This document shows positions 10,268 to 20,369 of a DNA stretch of 22,201 bases, one piece after another. The translations under genes and the position numbers were made by a program. The notes under the pieces were generated by a model. That model was given only the letters and a program-made list of their open reading frames with translations. It had not been told where the DNA came from and made no database searches. Position 1 is the stretch's first letter. Every line of letters begins with the position of its first letter. Source of the DNA: Isohypsibius dastychi (lineage: Eukaryota > Tardigrada > Eutardigrada > Parachela > Isohypsibiidae); the NCBI GenBank assembly GCA_034696485.1, contig JAQIWT010000364.1, forward strand, positions 1 through 22,201, written 5' to 3'.

Positions 10268-13200
10268 ATGATATCGTGGACGAGGTTATTTTGGAGTTCT
10301 GTGATATTTTTCGGACAGACCGTTGTCTGCCAGTCGACTGCGAAAAATGTGGAATTTGCAGATATTAAAGTGGATGGGCAGTTTTATTATGTTGAAGACA
10401 GAGGTTTGTTTTCCGTGGGTCAAGAGATCTGAAATGCTATGTGTGAAGCGATTTTTGTTGTTCTTCTTGGGATTAAGTTTTAGTCTTTGAATCGTTGGAA
10501 AATGAGTTGACGTGGTGGTTGCTGCTGTGTGCATTGGAATTCTCGGAATGCAGTCAGACCGCTTGAGCAGAAAGAGTGGGGGTTTTCATAATTCAGTTGT
10601 GCGCGATAATGAACTTCTCCGGTGGTCAGTTTTCAATAGAGTTATAAGCGGTTAAAACTGCTGTGCAACAGTTGCAAGTGAATCGGTGTTTTAAAAGTAT
10701 TCAAAAAAAGCTTAAAGAAATTTTGTTAGAAAATAGAAAACCAAGTTGTTTTTTATGATGTGATTATTTCGCTCAAAAAAATCGAGGCATTATTTTACGT
10801 TTTTTGTCTGCTGAATTAGCCAGGCTATTTTTAACGGATTGTTTTGTTCTGTTTCAGTATGCGATGGAACGAAAAATGGACTTTCTCATGAGGCCTCCAT
10901 CCGACATATAAAGCGTATGCGGGAGCGTTATGAGAACTGCACATTTGTTTCCGGGAATCTCGAACTAACTCAAATACGTCCGGATGATGATTTGAGTTTC
11001 TTGAGACAAATTCGCGAGGTCACCGGTTATGTCCTGATAGCCTTCGTGGAAAAAAGTGTCATCAGCCTGCCGAGTTTGCGGATCATTCGTGGGCAAAGGA
11101 GTTCTCTTTATGATGGAAAGCATTCGTTGGCTGTAATACTCAACTCTGGCCTGCAAGAATTAAGTTTACCATCTTTCCGAGGTAGGCTTTTTGTTGCTCG
11201 AAATTCGGATATCAAAAACATGTTATGTTTCTCATTTCCAGAAATTGTCGAAGGATCGGTTTTAGTCAATACGAACCCACAGCTCTGCTTTTTCCCGGAT
11301 CATATTGAATGGGAGGACATCTTCTCGGATGGGAATAAAGATCGGCTGATATATTCAAGAGACAAAAATACAGCGGATACGTCGGCCATTTGTGCGTCTC
11401 ATTGCAGTCCATCATGTAACAGCACATCTTGTTGGGGACCTGCGGCCACTCAGTGCCAGAAGCGTAAGAAATGGTTGCTTTTCTGAAAACTTGACCAGTC
11501 TAACGGAAATTATCCGTACAGTGACACGAGTAAACTGCGCTCCGGGTTGTCAGCCAGGACGATGTTTTGGACCAGGTCCAAACGATTGCTGTCATAGTGA
11601 ATGTGTGGGTGGTTGTCTTGGCCAGAAATCGACTCAGTGTACCGCATGTCGGAATTTCGAGGATGACGGAGTATGTGTCCAGTCTTGTCCACCAGCGAAG
11701 CTCTACGACGGAAGTAAAATGCAGAACGTACCGAATCCGAAAGCTAAATTTGCATACGCCAATTTATGCATGAAAGATTGTCCGGAGTTTATGCTGAAAG
11801 ACGAGTCTGGATGTGTTCGCAGTTGTGAATTCAATAAAATCGCTGTTGGAAAAGAGTGTGTTCCTTGTGAAGGCATATGTCCAAAACGTAAGCTGGTTTC
11901 ATTGTGCTTCTCAATATCGCAGAAATTGCAGCTCTTGGTCTTAGGATGCAAAGGCTTTCCGAACCCGAAAGATGTAGAGGATGGAACTGTCAAGTGGATC
12001 AGCAAGAATAATCTCATCGATTTCACGAACTGCACCAGCATCGAAGGGAACCTCATTATTCTCTCAAGTTCGTTTGACGGCGGTATGGAGTTTGATTCAA
12101 GGTAAATTTTTGCCGCAGCGTATTCTTCAACGACATAATCATTCTTTTTTTCAGAACGGGTGGCGAGAATATATATCATGAACCGGTCGTTCCTGAAGAC
12201 CTCGAAACTCTGTCATCTGTTAAAGAGATTACTGGATTTGTCCGAATCGACGGAAGCCATGTTAATTTTACCAATCTTTCTTTCTTGCGAAATCTGAAGG
12301 TCATTTCCGGACGGATGCTGGACGAGTACGTCTTAAATATCACAAACTGGAATATACTTACCTTACTTTACGGTTTGCAGTCGCAAAGCGTTAATAGTCA
12401 TAAGAAATCCTTTTCTGAGGTCACTTGGACTAAAGTCCTTGCAAAAAGTGGAAGCCGGTGGAGTCGTCGTTGCAGAGAACCCGAGCTTATGCTATGCCGA
12501 ATCCGTTCCGTGGAACGAGATCACGAGCTCATTCGCGCAGAAAGTGCTTGCAGTAAAAAATAACCGTCCCGTCAATGCATGCAGTGAGTCTCAATCTTCA
12601 AAACATCTCAGAAGAATTTCATACAAGAACAAGATCTCTAATGTCATGTTTTTCGTAGTTGAAGCCGGCGAAATGTGTCATCCGGAATGCGAATCAGGCT
12701 GCTGGGGTCGCGGCCGTGACAAATGTTTCAGGTGCAAGAACTACAAACTTGAAGATTCTTGCGTAAGGAACTGTGATGAGACGATCCCTGGATCAGCTCC
12801 TTTTGCATACGAGGTCGGAAACCGTACTTGCAAAGCCTGTGACAGCCAATGTTTAGGTTGCTCGGGACCGGTACGATGACTTTTTATTTTGGAAATTTCG
12901 CGTTATACCTTAATATTTTTTGTTCAGGGTCCATCCGGCTGTAATCGATGCTTGAACGTAAAATTTGGAAGTGAATGCCGTGCTAGTTGTCCGTTTTCGC
13001 ATTACCCGGAAACCAGTGGCCTAAACGGTACAATTTGTCTACCGTGCCATCAACACTGCTCAGGAGGATGCTCCGGCCCGGGACTTCACGTCGGTAATGG
13101 AGGATGTAACTCTTGTGAAATCGGCATCACCAAAGAAAACGTTAATGGGGCGATTGAAGTGGTATGTTATTAATTAAAGGTCAACCACCGGCAGATTTGG

Positions 13201-16145
13201 CTCATGGATGCTTGTTTGCAGGAGAAATGTCTTGCTCCGTATTCGAGTTGTCCCGCCAAGTCCTTTTCTCAGTTTGGAGCACGAGGTTTGGCATCTATGG
13301 AGGGCAAGAAGCTCTGTCGACCATGCCATCCAGAATGCGTTGTTTGCAACGGCGTAAGCGACCACCAGTGTTCCAGTTGTGTCCATTATAGCTGGAAAGG
13401 TCGTTGTGTCCCATCCTGTCCAAAAGAGACATACCTTGATATTCACCGACGCGTCTGTGTTGAATGCAGTCCAGAATGTGGTGGACATGGATGTTATGGC
13501 AGCCTGAGTACGCAATGCGAGAACTGCAAATTCTATCGCGATTATTATGAGGAAGGAAACGACAAAGTTTTCAACTGCACATCGGAATGCCCTCCGGAAC
13601 GCAAGTTTTCATCTTTGAAAACTGAAATTGAAGGCCATCCATCGGAGCCAGTTTGTAGCGCAGTTGATGAATCGTAAGTAGTTTCCGGTGTTTCTTTAAA
13701 TTTTTCGACCATCCTTAATTTGCTGCAGAACACAAAGAAATACCACCAAAATAATCGTCGGAGTGGTCGTTTCGGTGATATTGATACTGGGCGCAGGCAT
13801 CTTTAGTTGTCTGCTACGCTTTAAAAGACAGCAGCTGAAAAAGGATAATCTGACGCTGATGAAGGAGATGACCGGCATCGAAGACTCTGAACCATTCACT
13901 CCAACTGATGCTAAGCCCAATACTTCCAAAATGATCATTATTGGAGAAAAAGAGCTTCGCATAGGGGTATGTACCGGCAGTACCCTTATTATTCATCATG
14001 CTTTAATTTGTTTTGAAATAGGCTGTTATCGGAAGCGGTGCGTTCGGTTTCGTTCATAAGGTAACTTTTTCCAAATTTGGTGTTGAGCTTGTGTTCATAC
14101 GTGCTTGTGTTTCAGGGTGTTTGGCTTCCGCCGAAAATGCCAAATGGTGAAAGCAAAAAAGTGCCGGTCGCCATAAAAGTGCTGAAAGAACGAGAAAACG
14201 GCGGTCATCCCATTTCAACATCCGAAGTCTACGACGTAAGTTGCGAGTTCTTTGTAATTTCTCATTTCTTGTGTAACGTCTTTGTAAACGTATTGTACTT
14301 TCAGGAAGCTATGGTGATGGCTTCGGTTTCTCATCCTCATTTAGTCCGACTGATCGGAATCTGCATGACCTCCCAAACCATGCTGATCACACAGTTGCTA
14401 CCACTTGGATGCCTTCTCGATTACGTCAAAGTTGAGAAGAACAAAATCAACTCGAAAATGATGCTAAACTGGAGTTACCAGATTGCCAAGGTTTGAATTG
14501 TTGATCTCTCGCCAGTAAACTGCAGGAATAACCATTTGTTTCTTCAGGGCATGAATTATTTGGAGTCTAGACATATGATTCATCGCGATCTGGCCTGTCG
14601 AAACGTTCTTGTTCAGACTCCACTCTGGGTGAAAGTGACAGATTTCGGGCTGGCGAAGATGTTGGATGTGAATGAAGATCAATTCAAATCGGAAGGCGGA
14701 AAAGTGAGATCTTGCCCGGTCGAGGATGTTTTGACGTTCAGCCTAACGTTTATCGTGATTGCAGATGCCGGTGAAGTGGCTGGCACCTGAATGCTTCGAG
14801 CATGGAACCTACAGTCATAAAACGGACGTTTGGGCATTCGGTGTCACGATCTGGGAGATTTTGACTTACGGAAGAAAACCCTATGAAGATATTCCCGCCA
14901 AAGATTTATTGGGTCACCTAGAAGAGGGTCGTCGGTTGGAACAACCAGCAATCTGCAGCATTGATGTTTACATGCTGATTCTGAAATGTTGGTCCACCTA
15001 CCCGGAAAGCCGGCCATCCTTTATGGATTTGGTGCGGGAGTTCGGGAAAATGGTCAGAGATCCCGGTCGATTTCTGGTTATCATCGGTGATGAGAACATG
15101 CGAATGCCCGAGTATACCGAAGAAGATCAGCGGCGTCAACTTGATGAATTTGACGACGGCCCTGAGCAGGTTGTTTGTGCAGATGAATATCTCGAACGGG
15201 GAACGTACTCTTTTGACAACTCAGTTTCCGGTTCAGCCGGAACAATTCCGTCAAAGGTGACTAAAATTGCAGTTCATTTTGTGATGTTTTTCTCATGGTT
15301 TCTGTCACAGGGATACCAGAACGGCCATGTTCAAGCGAACGGTGGAGCGCGCTTTCAGTGGCCAACTCCTACGTCTGGAACATCAGCACCTGCAGCGAGG
15401 GGACCGGTTTGGGTTGATAACCGGAAAGATAGCCCACCACATTCGAGATATGCCATGGACCCGGTGAAAGGTGGCAGTAAATGTGAGTGCATTGAAAAGT
15501 TCTGTTTGTTATATATGTTGAGACAGATGGTGCTTCCAGATGGTGAACCGGTTTCAAACTCACCTCGTAAAAAAGGATCTATCGTTCTCGGTGCGGATGG
15601 TTATTTATCGCCACAGACTGGCAATCCTTTATCGAGTGATACCTACCTCGATCTCACCGACAGTCTTAAAGGTATGGAAAAATATCTTATCCTAAATGTT
15701 GTTCTCCGAAAAACCTATTTTATTTTATAAAATTTTATTTTTCTAATCTATCGGAAACCTTTTGGCTGAACCCAGAATTTGTCCGTGAATTCCATGTATA
15801 CTCACATCCTTTTGTTCTGCAGAAAGAGACGCCTCGTTGGTCGAAGCATACCAAAAAATGCCGTTGCTCTCGAATCGACGTGGACCCCAAGGTGCATTTC
15901 ATCCCTCGATGCTGCCCCTTCAATCGCCAAATGCCAATCTAGTCAACAATCCCGAATACCACTTGATGTCATCCGGAGCATCAAATATTAGTTCCGACAG
16001 CGATCCTACGAGAACGTCGACTTCGTTTGGGGTTCCCGGCGATGACGATGATCATGAGTATTACAATGAACCTACTTTCGATGGAATGAGGAGAGAAATG
16101 ATCCCCCTGAACCATCAGCCAAGACGTAATGAGACTACAGTATGA
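10268..16145 (+). CDS. Egfr: Epidermal growth factor receptor tyrosine kinase (LET-23/DER/ErbB family), 19 exons, complete
   Basis: Cell-surface receptor for EGF-like ligands that signals through Ras/MAPK. Exons: 10268..10403, 10858..11181, 11242..11463, 11522..11887, 11945..12101, 12155..12325, 12381..12583, 12659..12870, 12928..13161, 13222..13673, 13729..13966, 14022..14060, 14116..14235, 14305..14490, 14548..14703, 14765..15256, 15311..15482, 15540..15671, 15823..16145. All join in frame to 1444 aa. Order: signal peptide ([20 protein letters not shown]); L1 domain from CDGTKN; cysteine-rich CR1 with a dimerisation arm near [10 protein letters not shown]2 from NCTSIEGNL; an extended CR2 to about residue 810; one TM helix (about 834-857); juxtamembrane PFTP; kinase domain. 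Kinase motifs: GSGAFG 909-914, VAIK with Lys939, HRDLACRN with Asp1034, DFG 1052-1054, APE. The activation-loop Tyr of human EGFR (DEYHAEGGK region) is Phe1066 here. Tail sites: DEYL, GYLSP, TYLDL, NPEY, EYYNEP and a terminal ETTV PDZ ligand. The start ATG has an in-frame upstream TGA. The first donor, GTTTGT, is weak. Five introns are multiples of 3 and stop-free, so simple open-frame reads run through them. Family alignment shows they are introns. Confidence 0.95.
10404..10857 (+). other. Egfr intron 1 (454 bp)
   Basis: The only sizeable intron in the main Egfr model. It has a GTTTGT donor and a strong acceptor TTTTGTTCTGTTTCAG. It is AT-rich towards its 3' end, and no other feature is seen in it. 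Confidence 0.7.
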
Positions 16146-17292
16146 CAAACATGTTCAGTTGATAATTTTGTACGTAGATTGTGATCAAGGCAAGATGAAA
16201 GCTTTTATGTATTTCTTCCTTCAAAAAATCGCGATTTGTAAATAACGTTTCTATTTTTTGTTATTTTTTGTAATCACTTTGTTCGTTTGTTGGATTTCTC
16301 GCTGAAGCAAGAACTTTAGTTATTCCAGCGTTCTTTCGAAGTAGATTGGGAAAGGTTACGGTCTTGGTTTAGGGAATGGCGGGATGACAAGAACACAGTT
16401 TGCACTGTCTGCAAGCAGCTCGACCTTTGCAATCGAAACCACCGAAGAACGGAATTCTGTTCGAGATGACTGCTAACAACGAAACAACAATATATCAAGA
16501 AGTGCAACTATTACCTTGAAGTACGGCTACGTAGTTTTATTTATTCACTTTTGCGGCATTGTGAAAGCAGTTGAGCTGCGTTTCCTTATTTTATTTTAAC
16601 AAATTGGCTCATTTGCATGTAGTCGCGTTACCGAAGTGGCGTGGTTTTGTATTTGCATCATTAACTGCATTACCAATTCCTGCAGTAGAAGCCGCAGCCG
16701 CAGTACTGCATGGAAAACCAGTATAATTCATTTCCGTATTAACATCGTTTTCATGCTATCTTGCTGATGATGAATGATATTAGATCTTTTATGGAGCAGA
16801 TTTCGGAAGTATAACGGACGGATATATCGACGGAAAAATAAATATATGCGGCATGTAGAAAGTAACAATTTCCACGGTTTGAAATCCATCTATCGGAGTA
16901 AGACAATGTTCATCAAGGTGAATAATAAATGATCCAATGTGGATTTGGTCACGTTTGGCCAGAAAACAGGCATCGGACTGCCCGGAGCCCGGATTGGAAT
17001 TTTCACTGTCTTGAGTGGGGAATCTCTAGTAGAGAAGGATGTCCCATCTCCCATCCCTACGAAGCGAGGGGGAAAGCATTCCCGCTTCCGCTTCGCTAAT
17101 CAAAGCGGAGTGGATCAACCCATGGTTAATCCTCTCGATCCACCACTGCCAAGAGGGTTCGATTGATGGTAGCTCCCCCTTTCGGACCTACCTTAGTTGT
17201 TCGGCAGCACAAAGGAACAAGTCCCGAATTTCGACACATCAACATCGGGAAAGAAACGAAGAGCCAAGCAGACAGACAAGCTACACCAGACT
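16146..17292 (+). other. Egfr 3' UTR and downstream spacer
   Basis: The sequence after the Egfr stop codon is AT-rich. The first canonical AATAAA signals are at 16837-16842 and 16924-16929, giving a 3' UTR of about 0.7-0.8 kb if used. Nearer non-canonical signals could shorten it. A palindromic segment with TGCAGTA and TACTGCA flanks a GCAGCC-rich core near 16682-16711. Open frames at 16939-17166 and 17039-17323 overlap in different frames and match nothing known to me. Confidence 0.4.
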
Positions 17293-17805
17293 CCGCGATC
17301 TAAAGATGGCAAACCTAGCCTAAAATATTTGTGCCTCCCTAAAAACCTCCCTCGTTTTTTCACCGCCTAAAAGGCCGTCGCCTAAAAATTCCAGGATCCT
17401 CAGGATTTTAGGCGATTACCTAAAATCCTGAAATAACATTTTTGGAAACTCGAACCGCCATTTGCTCTTAGAAAACAAAATTTCGTTCTGAATAGTCTCA
17501 ACACCGACCATTCGGTACAATAAAAATAAATCACTGAGTTATTAAGAAAAAATGTCAAATCTCACCAACGACAAAATACAACAAATAATGTTTGAATTTC
17601 CCTTTTACTCTAACTGACAAGTGAGTCTTTCACAAAATTACCTTTTTTCACGTTCCAGGATTTAAGGTAATTCCCTAAACGGCTGGCCTAAGAATTCTAG
17701 GATCCTGGAATTTCTCGCCTCGCGGCTTGCCATTTTAGGGAAATGCCTCGCGCCTCGCGGCTGACCTAGCGCCTAAGGGGCGGATTTGCCATCTTTACCG
17801 CGATC
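17293..17805. mobile_element. Non-autonomous hAT-type DNA transposon (MITE) with 8-bp target-site duplication
   Basis: TAAAGATGGCAAA (17301-17313) is mirrored by its exact complement TTTGCCATCTTTA (17785-17797), delimiting a 497-bp element. The flanks are a perfect 8-bp direct repeat CCGCGATC (17293-17300 and 17798-17805). An 8-bp duplication and termini fitting the hAT consensus YARNG (here TAAAG) point to the hAT superfamily. No transposase frame is present, so movement would need a transposase in trans. The interior is built from short repeats: several GCCTAAAA units, a perfect 13-bp-arm palindrome TCAGGATTTTAGG/CCTAAAATCCTGA (17400-17431), TTCCAGGAT/ATCCTGGAA (about 17653-17710), and CG-rich GCCTCGCG repeats near the right end. 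The intact ends and duplication suggest a fairly recent insertion. Confidence 0.85.
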
Positions 17806-20230
17806 GGAACTAGCGTAATATCGCAAAAATTTCCTCGGATTATATGGTTCTTATCTCAGCACTTTTGAGCAGAGCAGACAAGGTGAATTTTCACACTCTA
17901 GACGAGAAAAGCAAACACTTTCCGCAATAGCAAACACGAACGAAATGATTCCCATCGCTCTCAGAACTCCACCCTGTTAGGATCGTAAACATTCCGATTT
18001 AACGGTCTGCAAACTAGACTTTTAACTGAGAAAAGGTGATTTGGAGCAGTGCTCGAGAAGGAAAAGTCGAGCTTTTGGCCAAGTCTGCTCAAGCCATGAA
18101 ATGGCAACACGTTGGCAAAAAGAAACGACAATCAAAAGGTCAGCAGGTTTTCCGACACAGATAGGAAGTCTCACAATTCTGGTGCAACAAGTGTCCTTCC
18201 AATCGAAGAGCTCCCTTCTCATGGGTCCTGGAGTTCCTGAGATGATTGCAGCATGGTGATCACAGCATTTCAACCGATGAGCAATACCCTGATACCGATT
18301 AATTACTTCTAATCAGTACCGAAGCAATACTCATAGATTAAAAACGCCAAACAAGAATGACGATATCTCCCACGGGAAACGGTGCGATATGAATGCATCT
18401 GATCAGCAGTGGCAGGTGTCTGAAAAAAGAATGGATTAACCGCAGCTGGAGTGTGAGATAATGTAGGAATTTAACTTCTCAGCACTACCAGGCTGAGATT
18501 AATCCAATCTAATTTTAGAAAAGATATAAATCCAGGTTGATAAAAAGCAAAATCAAGCGGGCTGATCGGAACAGTGGCCGATTTAAATTTAATGCCAAGG
18601 TGCAGACTGACTGCCGAGTGCAGAGACTGAACACTGAACCGCTCTCAGAAAACCGACTGACAGCTGGATGCGGGCTCTTTTAAAGTGCGGTCGGTTCCCT
18701 GATAAGCGAATAATGGCCCGCTGATAAGATAAGGAAATGCCGTTATTTTCGGCAAATAAATTTCGTGGGATCTCGGAATTTGGCTTGTCTAGCGTATTTC
18801 AAAGGTCTTCTGCCTCGAAAATAATTTCATCAAAGCGCTGAAAATTACGAAGGATCATCAAAATGCGCAGTTACCGTTTTACGCATCAAGTACTAATATC
18901 ATCTGTTTTCGTCAAATCCCAACTTACTGTAACCACTTCATTGAGCATACTGACCTGATTGATTAGAATAAATTTATGTTCTCACCTGCCAGATGTTAGG
19001 CACATTGGATAACATATTAATCTTAGCTGTCATCGGACATCAAATACAAAACATCCAGTGCGCGATAAGGAACTCTGAAAGGTCATGAAGAATGGTAGAA
19101 AACTGAACTGAGTTGCCGCTTAACGCCGGCGCATGCATTTAAAAGTGTCTCACAATTTGATCACTTTCCACCCAGATATTTTATGTCGATCGCACACTTT
19201 ATTGGGTAGTTTGCAATTGTCCGTGATTACCAGAGCATGTTTGCTCAGGTTTAGCTTGGAAAACCGGAACAAACGGCTTGACGGATACCAATGTCCACAT
19301 TTTTCGCGACCAAACAATGCGGGCGTAAACTGTGATGGCTGCAATGAGGGGAATGACGGGGCCTAACCCTATTTACATTTATGAGGTATTTCATTTTTGG
19401 TTCTTCTCAGCCGGCATTCTGGTCGCCCAAGAAGCATGACGATGCTGTGACTGTGAGCAATCCCCAAGCACGGCGCCGGTCAAAGGCGATCCGTGAAAAC
19501 TGCAAAGATATCAAGGAAAAAATAAAAAAAGGTCGCTTTAAGAATTCTTCATTTGTCAACACGGAAAATAATCCGGAAATACAGTAAAACAAAAAACGAT
19601 ATTTCGCCAAAAGCTGCATGTCTGAAGGGATCCATGGTAGAGTAAAAGGTCAGATCAAAAACTCAGAGTACATTAGAGCAGATCATCGAACTGACTGAGG
19701 AACAATATTAAATAAACTGAAGCTACAGGAACTTATTAGAGAATAGCGTGGTTCAACAACCGTCGCTGCGATTAATTAACGAGGAACGACGATTCGGTTG
19801 TGAGTCAGTATGTCACAAGATATGGCAACATTTGAGAAGAGTCCAAGACGATTAGTCATTTGTTTTGATTATAAAGATGAATCAATTCGTCGTCATCATC
19901 AGAACCAAGCCGACGTTCCATTGGGAGACTGGGTCGCAGCCGGATTCCATATTTGTGCGAGGGCATGACGATTCAGAAGTTCGACTTGCTGACTCGAATT
20001 GGCGGATGCAAATAAATCCCGGTTCAGCCTGGAAAATCACCAACATGAAAACTGGTGAAAAACCACTGTGAAATGCTGAAAAATGGTGAATGAACTTGAA
20101 AATCGAACTTGACACTCAGGGAAAAAAGAAAATGCGGTAAGTCATGATAAATCATAAACAATAAAAATTGTCATGATTGTAATAACTAAACACCATCCAC
20201 TTTCCAAAACATGTGAAGAAAATACGTTTT
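17806..20230. other. Intergenic stretch, no gene recognised
   Basis: About 2.4 kb between the hAT-type element and the probable 3' UTR of the RBFOX gene. Short frames (18041-18259, 19133-19366, 19381-19587, 19865-20071 and minus-strand overlaps) show no family resemblance. An imperfect inverted repeat lies near 18290-18325 (GATACCGATTA/TAATCAGTACC). A canonical minus-strand AATAAA for RBFOX was not found close to its stop. Confidence 0.4.
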
Positions 20231-20306
20231 GATGGTCAGCTACTAGATAAAAAGTGGCTGGACTACGATGGACACATGCAACTCCACCAAACCGTAGCTG
20301 ACCATC
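20231..20306 (-). promoter_or_regulatory. Long hairpin downstream of RBFOX stop codon, with a Fox motif in its loop
   Basis: GATGGTCAGCTAC (20231-20243) and its exact complement GTAGCTGACCATC (20294-20306) form a 13-bp perfect stem. On the minus (RBFOX sense) strand a further GTGG/CCAC pairing can extend it inwards. The loop carries TGCATG (20280..20275), the core RBFOX binding site. It begins 64 nt after the RBFOX stop, so it most likely lies in the 3' UTR. A pre-microRNA-like hairpin or a protein-binding structure are both possible. Its function is inference. Confidence 0.5.
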
Positions 20307-20369
20307 GCATTTCACTCAAACAACTCCCTCCCGTGAGTCTGTTTTTCACCAATGGTTTAAAATACTAGT

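Noticed and set aside
11499-11521. Alternative acceptor GACCAG for Egfr exon 4
   Set aside because: It leads immediately to an in-frame TAA. The next AG (11521) restores [13 protein letters not shown], which aligns with the human receptor.
13194-13221. Alternative Egfr acceptor at CCGGCAG, adding about nine residues before exon 10
   Set aside because: It would leave an intron of only about 32 bp. The TTTGCAG at 13221 gives a 60-bp intron like its neighbours.
16939-17323. Overlapping plus-strand frames downstream of Egfr
   Set aside because: They occupy overlapping frames, one runs into the hAT-type element, and none resembles a known protein.
17440-17470. Possible tRNA T-arm (GGTTCGA) on the minus strand, and similar GTTCGA motifs near 5556 and 17155
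   Set aside because: None has a pairing T-stem, acceptor stem or anticodon arm around it.
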